From: CAWBLP01 sp963789495
GTDB lineage: Bacteria > Pseudomonadota > Alphaproteobacteria > Acetobacterales > Acetobacteraceae
Direction: 5' to 3'
NCBI GenBank assembly: GCA_963789495.1
Contig: CAWBLP010000005.1
Location: 62,001-126,000, forward strand
Length of the DNA: 64,000 nt
Shown: piece after piece, positions 54,650-63,381 of the stretch
Position numbering within the stretch: position 1 is the first letter of the stretch
How the letters are laid out: every line of letters begins with the position of its first letter
The notes under the pieces: model-generated
The model's database searches: none
Told to the model about the DNA's origin: nothing
Seen by the model: the letters and a program-made list of their open reading frames with translations, nothing else
Position numbers and translations under genes: made by a program

Positions 54650-56007
54650 GCCGTCATTCGCCGCACGAATTGGCCATCGCCCGGTCTCGCCAGCAGTTGT
54701 TCGCCGTCCCAAATCATGCGTCCGCGCAAATAGGTGGCGGCGACCCGGGCACGCATGCGCCGCCCGTGATACGGCGACCAGCGCATCTCCGGCCGGTCCA
54801 GGCTCTGCGCCTGGTCGAACACGAAATCGCCGCGCTCCAGCACCAACAGGTCGGCATCCGATCCGACCCGGATAGCGCCCTTCTTCGGCCATAGCCCGTG
54901 CAGCTTCGCACTGCGTTCGGCACAGTAGGTCGCCATCAGCGTCGGCGGCAGTCCGCGTTCCTCCAGCAGGGAGAACATCAGCGGTGCGAAGCTCTGCAAT
55001 CCCGTGAGGCCGGCACCGCAGGCAAAGATGTCCGGCAAGGTCTTGCGTTCCAGCGGCCAGGGCGCGTGATCGGTGGACACGTAGGCGATCTTGTCCGCCA
55101 GCAGACAGGCCCACATCCGTTCCACTTCGTGCGCGGTGCGAAATGGCGGGTTGCACTTGCCGAGTCCGGCCAGGCGAACGAGGTCGTCCTCGGTCATGCA
55201 CAGATACTGGATGCAGGCTTCGCCGGTCGTCCGCGCGCCCATGCCGCGAAATGTCTCGGCCAGCTCGAAGCCGCGCGCGATCGAGGAATGCGCGATATGC
55301 ACATGCGCCCCGGTCTCCAGCGCCATCTCGAAGATCTCCAGGTCCGCCATGCTCTCCGCCAGCGGCGGCCGGGTGCGGCAATGCATGATCGGCTCGGTCT
55401 GACCGGCGGCGCGCGCCTGCGCCGTCAGCATCTCCACCAGTTCCTGGTCCTCATTGTGAATTGCGACCGGCAGGCCGGTCTTCGCGATTTCGCGGAACGC
55501 CGCCAGCATGGTCGGGTGGTCGATGCGCGGGAAACGCACCGCGTCATATTCATAGGTGGAGAGCTTGAACGCGGAGATGCCGGCTGCGGCCAGCCCGGCA
55601 ATCGCATCCACGCCACCCGATTTCCGGATCGTGCCGTACAGCGCCATGTCGACATGCGAGGAGCGCTCCACCCAGTCGATCTTGGCGGCCAGGATCTCGG
55701 CGTCGGTGACCGGTTGCGGCACGTCGTAAGGCATGTCGCAGCAGGTGGTCACGCCACCTGCGGCCGCGCAGCGCGTTGCAGTCTCAATGCCCGGCCAACC
55801 GGTGGAGGAGGAAGTATGCATGTGGCCGTCGACCAGACCGGGAAGCACCAGCCTGCCGCGATGGTCGATTGTTTCGGCCGCCGGCGGTGGCATGCCTTCA
55901 CCGATCGCGGCGATTCGTTCGCCACGCACGGCGACATAGCCATCCGCCAGAATGGAGTCGGCCGTCACGATGGTGCCGACAATCACCCGATCGAACGCTG
56001 CTGACAC
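54646..56007 (-). CDS. Allantoinase/dihydroorotase-family amidohydrolase
   Basis: A cyclic-amide hydrolase of 453 residues. The binuclear metal site is visible as DGHMHTSSS (HxH), a Lys in AFKLSTYEYD (carboxylated-Lys position), AIHNEDQ (His), HVHIAHSS (His) and STDHAPWP (Asp), a pattern closest to allantoinase. VGSDADLLVLERGDFVF and the KTLPDIFACGAGLTGLQSF segment are family-like. The start is a GTG at 56007 with TATATATA just upstream, so the transcript may be nearly leaderless. The substrate is unproven. Divergent from prpD. Confidence 0.85.
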   Translation of the reverse strand: MSAAFDRVIVGTIVTADSILADGYVAVRGERIAAIGEGMPPPAAETIDHRGRLVLPGLVDGHMHTSSSTGWPGIETATRCAAAGGVTTCCDMPYDVPQPVTDAEILAAKIDWVERSSHVDMALYGTIRKSGGVDAIAGLAAAGISAFKLSTYEYDAVRFPRIDHPTMLAAFREIAKTGLPVAIHNEDQELVEMLTAQARAAGQTEPIMHCRTRPPLAESMADLEIFEMALETGAHVHIAHSSIARGFELAETFRGMGARTTGEACIQYLCMTEDDLVRLAGLGKCNPPFRTAHEVERMWACLLADKIAYVSTDHAPWPLERKTLPDIFACGAGLTGLQSFAPLMFSLLEERGLPPTLMATYCAERSAKLHGLWPKKGAIRVGSDADLLVLERGDFVFDQAQSLDRPEMRWSPYHGRRMRARVAATYLRGRMIWDGEQLLARPGDGQFVRRMTA

Positions 56008-56137
56008 TTATATATATGCATCCCCGGTGCGGTGCTGCGCTTGCCGTTACGGCGGCGCGATCCTACGAAGGCCAGGCAAGGCTAGACCGCGCGGGGTCGG
56101 CAGCCAACCCTGCCGCTCCGCGCCAGCGGAGGAATGC

Positions 56138-57637
56138 ATGATAACGCACGACGTCAGGGTTCACCCATCCAAGGATAAGCTGCCGCGCGAAGAGCAGCTT
56201 GCCTGGAAAATCGCCGCCGTCGCCGCCGACAAGGTCGCGGTGGAAAAGGATGTGGCCGCGATGATCATCAATCGGATCATCGACAACGCCGCCGTCGCGA
56301 TCGCGTCGGTGAACCGCCACCCGATCATCTCCGCGCGCGATGCCGCATTGGGGCATGCGCGGAAGGACGGCGCGGCCTTGTTCGGACTGCCGGCCAGTAA
56401 GCGGGTCAGCCCCGAATGGGCCGCCTGGGCGAACGGCACCGCCGTGCGCGAACTGGACATGCACGACACGTTTCTTGCCGCCGACTACTCCCACCCCGGC
56501 GACAACATCCCGCCGGTGCTTGCGGTCGCGCAGACGATGGGCAAGTCCGGTCGCGACCTGCTGCGCGGCATTGCCACCGGCTATGAAATCCATATCAACC
56601 TCGTTCGTGCGATCTGCCTGCACAAGCACAAGATCGACCACATCACCCATCTCTGCCCGGCACAGGCGGCCGGCATCGGCACGCTGCTGAACCTGAAGCC
56701 GGACGTGATCTATCAGGCGGTGCAGCAGGCGGTGCATGTCAGCGTCACCACGCGTCAGTCGCGCAAGGGCGAGATCAGCTCCTGGAAGGCCTATGCGCCC
56801 GCGCATGCCGGCAAGCTGGCGGTGGAGGCGGTCGATCGCGTGATGCGCGGCGAGGGTGCGCCGAGCCCGATCTATGAAGGCGAGGACAGCGTGATCGCCT
56901 GGGTGCTGGATGGGCCGGATGCGCACTACCAGGTGCCGCTGCCGACGGCCGGCGAAGCGAAGCGGGCGATCCTGGACAGCTACACCAAGGAGCACAGCGC
57001 CGAGTACCAGTCGCAGGCGCTGATCGACCTGGCGTTCCGTATGCGCGAGCAGATCGCTGACCCGGAGCAGATCGACACGATCGTGATCCACACCAGCCAC
57101 CACACGCACTACGTGATCGGAACCGGCGCGAACGATCCGCAGAAGATGGATCCGAAGGCCAGCCGGGAAACGCTGGACCACTCGATCATGTATATCTTCG
57201 CCGTCGCCCTGCAGGACGGTCGCTGGCATCACGTGGACAGCTACACGCCAAGGCGGGCAGGCCGCGCCGATACGGTACGCCTGTGGCAGAAGATCGAGAC
57301 CCGTGAGGATCCGGAATGGACCAGGCGGTATCTCTCGACCGATCCCAACGAGATGGCATTTGGCGGTCGCGTCGAGATCACCTTGAAGGACGGCAGCCGC
57401 ATCGTGGATGAGCTCGCCGTCGCAAACGCCCATCCGCTCGGCGCACGTCCCTTCGCCCGTGATGACTACATCCACAAGTTCCGCACCATGACCGACGGCA
57501 TCATCACCACACGCGAGGCTAACCGCTTCCTCGAAGCGGTGCAGAACCTGGCCAGGCTACCGGCGGGAGAGCTGCACCAGTTGAACGTCGCAATGCCGGC
57601 CGGCACGGTGAAGGAAGGCAAAGCGGGCATTTTCTAG
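56138..57637 (+). CDS. prpD: MmgE/PrpD family protein, 2-methylcitrate dehydratase-like
   Basis: PrpD dehydrates 2-methylcitrate to cis-aconitate analogues in the methylcitrate cycle of propionate breakdown. The 499-residue protein shows the N-terminal helical domain and RELDMHDTFLAADYSHPGDNIPPVLAVA, a family hallmark, GYEIHINLVRAI, HITHLCPAQAAGIGTLL, SRKGEISSWKAYAPAHAG, and the C-terminal TRYLSTDPNEMAFGGRVEITL-like region. ATG 56138 has GCGGAGGA just upstream. It is followed after 105 bp by prpC. Confidence 0.93.
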   Translation: MITHDVRVHPSKDKLPREEQLAWKIAAVAADKVAVEKDVAAMIINRIIDNAAVAIASVNRHPIISARDAALGHARKDGAALFGLPASKRVSPEWAAWANGTAVRELDMHDTFLAADYSHPGDNIPPVLAVAQTMGKSGRDLLRGIATGYEIHINLVRAICLHKHKIDHITHLCPAQAAGIGTLLNLKPDVIYQAVQQAVHVSVTTRQSRKGEISSWKAYAPAHAGKLAVEAVDRVMRGEGAPSPIYEGEDSVIAWVLDGPDAHYQVPLPTAGEAKRAILDSYTKEHSAEYQSQALIDLAFRMREQIADPEQIDTIVIHTSHHTHYVIGTGANDPQKMDPKASRETLDHSIMYIFAVALQDGRWHHVDSYTPRRAGRADTVRLWQKIETREDPEWTRRYLSTDPNEMAFGGRVEITLKDGSRIVDELAVANAHPLGARPFARDDYIHKFRTMTDGIITTREANRFLEAVQNLARLPAGELHQLNVAMPAGTVKEGKAGIF

Positions 57638-57742
57638 CAACACGACGTCACCGCCGGCCCGCTGCCGGCCGTGATCCCGGAACGTGACGATGGCCGGTCA
57701 GCGCCGACCGCGACAGTGAAGAGTGAAGAAGGAGAATCCAGC

Positions 57743-58897
57743 ATGAGCGATGCAGCCGCACTCCCCAACCGCGCCAAGCGGGGCGTCGGACTTTCCGGCG
57801 TCGTCGCCGGAAACACTGCCCTCTGCACCGTGGGTCGCAGTGGCAACGACCTGCATTATCGTGGCTACGACATTCTGGATGTCGCCGAACAATGCGAATT
57901 CGAGGAGATTGCCTACCTGCTGGTGCACGGATCGTTGCCGACTCGGGCTGAGCTGGCGAGCTACAAGGGGAAGCTGCGTGCGCTGCGCGGACTGCCGGCG
58001 TCGGTCAGGCAGACGCTGGAGGCATTGCCGGCTGCCTCGCACCCGATGGACGTGATGCGCACGGCCGTCTCCGCCCTGGGCTGCGTGCTGCCGGAAAAGG
58101 AGGATCAGAACCAGCCAGGTGCGCGCGACATCATCGATCGGCTGATGGCGTGCCTGGGATCGGCGCTGCTGTACTGGTTCCACTACGCCCATAACGGCAA
58201 GCGGATCGACGTGGAGACCGACGACGACAGCATCGGCGGGCATTTCCTGCACTTGCTGCACGGCAAACCACCCAGCGAGCTGTTCGTGCGCGCCATGCAC
58301 ACGTCGCTGATTCTCTACGCCGAACATGAGTTCAATGCTTCCACCTTCACCTGCCGCGTGGTCGCCGGCACCGGGGCGGACATGTATTCGGCGCTGACCG
58401 CCGGCATAGGTGCGCTACGCGGGCCGAAGCATGGCGGTGCGAACGAGGTCTCGTTCGACATCCAAAGCCGGTACACCGATCCGGATGAGGCCGAGGCGGA
58501 TATCCGCAAGCGGGTCGCCAATCGGGAAGTCATCATTGGATTCGGGCACGCGGTCTACACGATCGCCGATCCACGCAACAACGTGATCAAGGAGGTCGCG
58601 CGGCGGCTGTCGAAGTCGGCAGGCTCGATGAAGTTGTTCGACATCGCCGATCGGATCGAAGCGACCATGGCCGATGCCAAGAAGATGTTCGCCAACCTCG
58701 ATTGGTTCAGCGCCATCTCCTACCACATGCTTGGCGTGCCCACCGCGATGTTTACACCCTTGTTCGTGATCGCCCGAACCTCCGGTTGGGGTGCGCACGT
58801 GATCGAGCAGCGGCTGGACAACAAGCTGATCCGGCCCACGGCAAACTACATCGGCCCGGAGAACCTGAAGTTCGTGCCGATCGACCAGCGCGGCTGA
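57743..58897 (+). CDS. prpC: 2-methylcitrate synthase/citrate synthase family
   Basis: PrpC condenses propionyl-CoA with oxaloacetate to 2-methylcitrate. The 384-residue protein begins SGVVAGNTALCTVGRSGNDL and YRGYDILD, and has the catalytic His motifs GPKHGGANEV and IGFGHAVYTIADPR, plus MLGVPTAMFTPLFVIARTSGW toward the end. Citrate synthase family members differ in acyl-CoA choice; the adjacent prpD supports the methylcitrate assignment. ATG 57743 has AAGGAGA upstream. A methylisocitrate lyase gene is not in the window. A strong terminator follows. Confidence 0.93.
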   Translation: MSDAAALPNRAKRGVGLSGVVAGNTALCTVGRSGNDLHYRGYDILDVAEQCEFEEIAYLLVHGSLPTRAELASYKGKLRALRGLPASVRQTLEALPAASHPMDVMRTAVSALGCVLPEKEDQNQPGARDIIDRLMACLGSALLYWFHYAHNGKRIDVETDDDSIGGHFLHLLHGKPPSELFVRAMHTSLILYAEHEFNASTFTCRVVAGTGADMYSALTAGIGALRGPKHGGANEVSFDIQSRYTDPDEAEADIRKRVANREVIIGFGHAVYTIADPRNNVIKEVARRLSKSAGSMKLFDIADRIEATMADAKKMFANLDWFSAISYHMLGVPTAMFTPLFVIARTSGWGAHVIEQRLDNKLIRPTANYIGPENLKFVPIDQRG

Positions 58898-58921
58898 CCA
58901 CGCGCCCAACATGCAATGCAG

Positions 58922-58951
58922 CCGCCGCGGCAGCGATGCCGCGGCGGTTTT
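58922..58951 (+). terminator. Intrinsic terminator after prpC
   Basis: CCGCCGCGGCA, loop GCGA, and TGCCGCGGCGG form a perfect 11-bp stem followed by TTTTGTTT. It lies 25 bp after the prpC stop and should end the prpD-prpC transcript. Confidence 0.85.
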
Positions 58952-59140
58952 GTTTGTGCCGACCAGCTACGACCTGTGAGTTGGGAGGCGTGCAGGAGCG
59001 ACATGTGGGTCGGCACTGCTTGCGGGCATCTGCGACTGCAGACATCAGGATTTGCGCGCGCATGATGTGGCCGCGATGCATCGCGCGGCCTCTCACAAAA
59101 ATTTTTTTAGCGGAACATGCGATAGATTGGTTGCTTTTTG

Positions 59141-59169
59141 TTGACACGCATAGGCGAGACGCGGAATAG
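59141..59169 (+). promoter_or_regulatory. Candidate sigma70-type promoter of the histone-like gene
   Basis: TTGACA at 59141-59146, a 17-bp spacer and GAATAG at 59164-59169 form a near-consensus promoter. It follows an AT-rich run (ATTTTTTTAG near 59101). It would drive a transcript with a leader of about 470 nt before the histone-like gene. Confidence 0.45.
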
Positions 59170-59644
59170 CGGATTCTGTGTGCACGCACACGATTCGCAC
59201 TGATCGTTCGGTCCGTCGTTACGCGCACGCGCAAACAGAAGGACGGTCCATGGACCGCAGCCTCGTCCAGGCGAAGCAGAGCCGATCCTGCACCGCGAGT
59301 CGGGAATGGACCGCGCGACTGAAGACAAAAGCGGCGCCGTTGCAAAGCGTCGGCGTTGGATGTCGTGTGTTCTGCCTCTGCGGGCCTGGATGCGTGCGGA
59401 ACCGAGGCGCGGGGAACAGCACAAGACCCTGCGTTGGAGATGTCGGATTGGGAAGGCCGCGCTGCACCGTATGCCTCGGCGTAGCGGGATTGCTGCGTCA
59501 CACACGTCCGATCGCCGCCCCGATGAGACCTGCCTGTGCGCGCGATACCGCGTCCGCGTCAGGCCCTGCGCGGAACCGGCTGCATCAACAGCCGCTTGCC
59601 TTCCGCGTGACAACAACCAGCGGCACAAGAAGGAGCTTCAACAG
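59170..59644 (+). other. Long leader without a recognised gene
   Basis: The ~475 bp between the candidate promoter and the GTG of the histone-like gene hold no convincing gene. Open frames on both strands (for example 59178-59648) have no motif and no ribosome-binding site. TGTGTGCACGCACACGA near 59178 is a short palindrome. The leader could carry regulatory RNA structure or a small RNA; neither can be proven by inspection. Confidence 0.35.
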
Positions 59645-60133
59645 GTGAGCAACGAAGAGTCGACCGACAAGCCACGCGCCCAGGCGATGGCGATGCGGGC
59701 GGGCACGCGCAAGACCGCCGCGAAGAAGGGCGCACGCAAGGCAGCCCCGAAGAAGACGGCGCGCAAGGCCGCTGCGAAGACCACACGGAAGACAGCGACG
59801 CGCAAGACGGCAACGCGCAAGACCGCCGCGAAGAAGGGCGCACGCAAGGCGGTCGCAACTCGCGGGCGCAAGGCTGCCGCGAAGAAGGGCACGCGCAAGG
59901 CCGCCGTGAAGAAGACCGCGCGCAAGACGGCAACCCGCAAGGCCGCGCCGAAGAAGGCCGCGCGCAAGACAGCGGCTCGGAAGACAACCGCGCGCAAGGC
60001 GCCAGCACGGAAGACCACCACCCGCAAGGCAGCGGTCCGCAAGACCACGACACGTCGCCCGCGCAAGACCGCGGCACCGGCCGAACCGATGCCGGAAACC
60101 CAGGAGGGCGGCTCCTCGGACTCCATGGAGTAA
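59645..60133 (+). CDS. Histone H1-like, Lys/Ala/Arg-rich DNA-binding protein
   Basis: A very basic 162-residue protein that should bind nucleic acid. After VSNEESTDKPRAQAMAM it consists almost entirely of (A/T)RK(T/A)A-type and KKxARK repeats (for example KKGARKAAPKKTARKAAAK) up to about residue 145, then an acidic tail ending SSDSME. Similar Lys/Ala repeat proteins include HctB/Hc2 and AlgP. The GTG at 59645 is fixed by AAGGAG at 59630-59635. The DNA is repetitive too: 36 bp near 59708 recur near 59817. A hairpin terminator follows. Confidence 0.85.
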   Translation: MSNEESTDKPRAQAMAMRAGTRKTAAKKGARKAAPKKTARKAAAKTTRKTATRKTATRKTAAKKGARKAVATRGRKAAAKKGTRKAAVKKTARKTATRKAAPKKAARKTAARKTTARKAPARKTTTRKAAVRKTTTRRPRKTAAPAEPMPETQEGGSSDSME

Positions 60134-60158
60134 GAACTTCGGCAGTTCCGACTCAGGA

Positions 60159-60183
60159 AGAGGGCGCCATGGCGCCCTCTTTC
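60159..60183 (+). terminator. Terminator after the histone-like gene
   Basis: AGAGGGCGCCA directly followed by TGGCGCCCTCT forms a perfect 22-bp palindrome, then TTT. It lies 25 bp after the stop. Being symmetric, it may also act on transcripts from the other strand, where the otnK-otnC operon ends nearby. Confidence 0.75.
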
Positions 60184-60273
60184 ATTGTCGACCTTTCTTC
60201 CGCGCACCGAAGGCGCCCGCTCATCCAGTGCTCTGCGCGGTCACTTTGGCGGGAATCGTCCGGCGCTTCCCGC

Positions 60274-60906
60274 TCAGCCGAATGTTGCCAGCAGATCGTC
60301 CACCTGCGCCGACGTCAGCAGCCGAGGCGAGGCTTGGCGCAGCAGCAGGAACAGCTTCGACGCCTCTTCCAGTTCCTCCGCTGCGTAGACCGCGTCGATC
60401 AACGTGCGGCCCGATACCACCGGGCCATGATTGGCCAGCAGCACGGCGCGTGCATCGCGCGCGGCGGCGTGGATGGCAGGCTCCATCGCGGCGTCGCCTG
60501 GACGGTAGTACGGCACGATCGGCATGCGGCGCCCGACACGCATGACGAAATACGGGGTGAGCGGCGGGATCGGGTTCGCGGTATCGACATCTACCAGACA
60601 GGATACCGCCGTCGCCTGTGTCGAGTGCAGATGCACCACGGCGCCGGCGTCGCTGCGGGCGGTGTAGAAGGCACGGTGCATGAACACCTCCTTCGACGGC
60701 TTGTCGCCCGCCACATGCTGAAACGCCGAGTCCAGGCGCGCTATCCGCGCCGCATCCAGCCGTCCCAGGCTCGAATTGGTGGGCGTGATCAGATAACCGT
60801 CGTCCAGCTTCACGCTAATATTGCCGGCGCTGCCGACGGAGAAGCCGCGGGCGAACAGGCTGGAGGCCAGTTCCACCAGCAGCTCCCGCGTTTGCTGTTC
60901 GGTCAT
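60274..60906 (-). CDS. otnC: Class II aldolase family, probable 3-oxo-tetronate 4-phosphate decarboxylase
   Basis: A 210-residue class II aldolase/adducin-type zinc enzyme. GFSVGSAGNISVKLDDGYLITPTNSSLG is the N-terminal signature; zinc ligands are visible in VVHLHSTQATAVS (HxH) and LLANHGPVVSG (His). The adjacent DUF1537 kinase makes the OtnC role (decarboxylation of 3-oxo-tetronate 4-phosphate) the best assignment; L-fuculose-phosphate-aldolase-like activity is the alternative. The ATG at 60906 lies 2 bp after the otnK stop. Confidence 0.85.
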   Translation of the reverse strand: MTEQQTRELLVELASSLFARGFSVGSAGNISVKLDDGYLITPTNSSLGRLDAARIARLDSAFQHVAGDKPSKEVFMHRAFYTARSDAGAVVHLHSTQATAVSCLVDVDTANPIPPLTPYFVMRVGRRMPIVPYYRPGDAAMEPAIHAAARDARAVLLANHGPVVSGRTLIDAVYAAEELEEASKLFLLLRQASPRLLTSAQVDDLLATFG

Positions 60907-60908
60907 GC

Positions 60909-62180
60909 TCAGCCCTCCAAGACCTGGAACGCCTTCAGGAAGAAGTCGGTCGCACCGAAATTGCCGGACTTCAGCGCCAGCAGCAGAGGTTCGCCGCTGC
61001 CCTCGGCATAGGTCCAGGGGACACCTGGATCGATTTCTCCGCCGATGCGCAGACTGCGCACGCCCAGCCGCGCCACGGCGGCGCCGGACGTCTCTCCGCC
61101 GGCGACCACCATGCGGCGTACGCCACGCGCCACGAGCCCATCCGCGATACGCGCCATGGCGTCTTCGATGAGGGTTCCGGCGGCGTCGCGTCCGAGCTTT
61201 GCCTGCACTGCGGCAACCCGGTCGGGGGGCGCGGAGGCGGCAATGACGATCGGCTTGTTACCGAGCTTGCCGTCGGCCCAGGCCAGCGCCGCACCGCTCA
61301 GCGCCGCGGCATCCGGCGTGGCCAGCGGATCCAGCTCCAGCACCGGGAGATGGTCGCGCGCGAAGCCGAGCTGCGCGAGGGTGGCACGCGAGCAGGAACC
61401 GGACAGCACGGCGGCTGGTCCCGCGACATCCGGTAATGCGGACGGGTCGCCCTGCGCGTCCAGCAGGCCGGCGCGGCGGAAGTTCGCCGGCAGCCCCATG
61501 GCGACGCCGGAGCCTCCGGTGATCAGCGCATGGCCCTCGGCTGCCTCCCCGATCGCGAGCAGATGGGTATCGTTCACGGCATCGACGATGGCGTAGCGGC
61601 GGCCCTGCTCCTTCAGCGCGGTCATCGCCTTGCGGATTGCGGCCGCGCCTTGTTCGACGACGCTATAGGGGACCAGCCCAACCGTGCCGTCGGTCTGCCG
61701 CGACAGCACGCGCACCAGGTTGGCGTCGGTCATCGGCGTCAGCGGATGGTGCTCCATGCCGCTTTCGTTCAGCAGCACGGCACCGGCGAACAAATAGCCG
61801 AGGTAGACCGTGCGCGCATTGGTCGGAAACGCCGGACAGGCCAATGCGAAGCCGCTGCCGAGTGCGTGGGTCAGCGCATCGGCGACGGGGCCGATATTGC
61901 CCCGATCAGTGCTGTCGAAGGTGGAGCAGTATTTGAAGAAGAACTGGCGTGCACCGCCGCGCTGCAGCCAGGCAAGCGCGGCTAGGCTCTGCTCCACCGC
62001 CTGCTGCACGGGCGCGGTCCGCGATTTCAGCGCCACCACCACGGCATCGGCATCCGGCGGCGGCGTGTCCGCTTCACCCGGTACTCCGATCAGCTGCACA
62101 GTGCGCATGCCGCCGCGCACCAGCATGGAGCACAGGTCGGTCGCTCCGGTGAAATCGTCGGCAATAGCGCCTAGCAGCAT
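60909..62180 (-). CDS. otnK: Four-carbon acid sugar kinase (OtnK, DUF1537)
   Basis: A 423-residue kinase of the four-carbon acid sugar family. It begins LLGAIADDFTGATDLCSMLVRGG, with FFKYCSTFDSTDRGNIGPV, CPAFPTNARTVYLGYLF and the C-terminal nucleotide-binding VVAGGETSGAAVARLGV. OtnK phosphorylates 3-oxo-tetronates before OtnC. The ATG at 62180 has GGAGG upstream on this strand; the frame extends further without similarity. The matching dehydrogenase and isomerase (OtnI/LtnD) are not next to it. Confidence 0.9.
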   Translation of the reverse strand: MLLGAIADDFTGATDLCSMLVRGGMRTVQLIGVPGEADTPPPDADAVVVALKSRTAPVQQAVEQSLAALAWLQRGGARQFFFKYCSTFDSTDRGNIGPVADALTHALGSGFALACPAFPTNARTVYLGYLFAGAVLLNESGMEHHPLTPMTDANLVRVLSRQTDGTVGLVPYSVVEQGAAAIRKAMTALKEQGRRYAIVDAVNDTHLLAIGEAAEGHALITGGSGVAMGLPANFRRAGLLDAQGDPSALPDVAGPAAVLSGSCSRATLAQLGFARDHLPVLELDPLATPDAAALSGAALAWADGKLGNKPIVIAASAPPDRVAAVQAKLGRDAAGTLIEDAMARIADGLVARGVRRMVVAGGETSGAAVARLGVRSLRIGGEIDPGVPWTYAEGSGEPLLLALKSGNFGATDFFLKAFQVLEG

Positions 62181-62301
62181 GAGCCAGTCCTCCCGGTAGG
62201 AAGCACAGTATGTCGCGGCGCAGGCGGTGCGTGGCAAGCGGGGGGCAGGTTGCCTCGCGGGGCGTGCCGGTGCCGAACTCGCCTCGGCAGCACGACCGGT
62301 A

Positions 62302-63264
62302 TCATTCCACGGGTGATTCGTGCCCTGGCGGCCACCGCAGCGAAGCCAAGTCGTCGTCTAACACCTGTTTCTCCTGCTCGGGTGCAGCCTTGGCCAGCTT
62401 CGGATCGAACGACACCAGGAAATCGCAATGACCGATGCGCATGGCGAGCCGTTCGGCTTTCACATCGTCGCGGCGCACGCGTTCCCAGGCGGCGATCTCT
62501 CTGCGCCGCCCGGGCATTGCCTCGCGGGCTGCATTGGCGAGGAACGTCAGCATTGCGTGCAGCATGGTCCGCTGCCGCGGCTGGATGGTCCAGTCGGAGC
62601 GGGCCGAGCGATAGTCCTGACCAAGTTCCTTGCAGATGTCCTCGGCGACCTTCGGGACGTCCGGGCCAAGCGGGTCCATCGGGGTGGCGTTGCCGACCTG
62701 GTCGGCGAGGAAGCCTCTCGCCACCAGCCGATCGCTCAAGCGGCAGGGACGCAGTCGCCAATTTCCCATGACATTGATCGCAGCGTAAAACGGTCGGCGC
62801 CCGATCGCGTGCAGCATCTCATCCAGCCAGTCCTCGGAAAACAGATCGAGCAGCGCGCTGCATGTCACCGCGTCGGCGTTGTCGAGCGGCAGCAGCGAGG
62901 GCGGATAGGTGAGATCGTGGCCAGCGAGTTCGATGCACCACGCGCCGCGCGGTGTCTCCAGCGTGAGCGACGCTTCGCACTCGTCATGCTGCACGACATA
63001 GCCCAGGCGCCGCGCCCAGGAGGCGGTGGTCCTAAGGCCTTCCTCCATCAGGTCCACGTCATCATCGAGCCAAAGCCAATGCTGTGGTCGCCCAATGATG
63101 GGGGCCAGCCAGCGGAATAGGCTGCCGGTGCCGGCGCCAAGATCCACGAGATTCGGCTCAACCGGCAGCAACCGGGCAAACGCCTGTGCCAGGGGGCGGC
63201 TGCGTGCCTGGGCGTCGAAGCCTTCGCGCAGGGTCAGCCAGGACGAAGTGAAGGGCTTATCCAT
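62302..63264 (-). CDS. SAM-dependent methyltransferase
   Basis: A class I methyltransferase of 320 residues (353 if begun at 63363). The SAM-binding motif is VDLGAGTGSLFRWLAP, followed by HWLWLDDDVDLMEEGL and a motif IV-like CSALLDLFSEDWLDEML. ATG 63264 (MDKPFTSSWLTLREGFDAQA) fits the family start; an upstream ATG at 63363 begins 18 bp after the glycosyltransferase stop and is an alternative that would tighten the operon. The acceptor is unknown; it probably acts with the glycosyltransferase. Confidence 0.8.
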   Translation of the reverse strand: MDKPFTSSWLTLREGFDAQARSRPLAQAFARLLPVEPNLVDLGAGTGSLFRWLAPIIGRPQHWLWLDDDVDLMEEGLRTTASWARRLGYVVQHDECEASLTLETPRGAWCIELAGHDLTYPPSLLPLDNADAVTCSALLDLFSEDWLDEMLHAIGRRPFYAAINVMGNWRLRPCRLSDRLVARGFLADQVGNATPMDPLGPDVPKVAEDICKELGQDYRSARSDWTIQPRQRTMLHAMLTFLANAAREAMPGRRREIAAWERVRRDDVKAERLAMRIGHCDFLVSFDPKLAKAAPEQEKQVLDDDLASLRWPPGHESPVE

Positions 63265-63381
63265 GTAACGGCGGGTTCCCTGCTGCTGGCTCGAGCTGCC
63301 ATGCGGAGCCATGATCGTTTCGGCGAACCGAAGGCTGGTCATCGCAATGAGGCCGGCCTGCACACGCCGGTCTGCAGGTCG

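Noticed and set aside
54898..56004. Plus-strand frame of 368 codons opposite the amidohydrolase
   Set aside because: It is the antisense of a well-conserved enzyme, with no recognisable domain.
59700..60070. Periodic DNA repeats resembling a CRISPR or satellite array
   Set aside because: They are codon-level repeats of an in-frame Lys/Ala/Arg-rich protein with irregular spacing.
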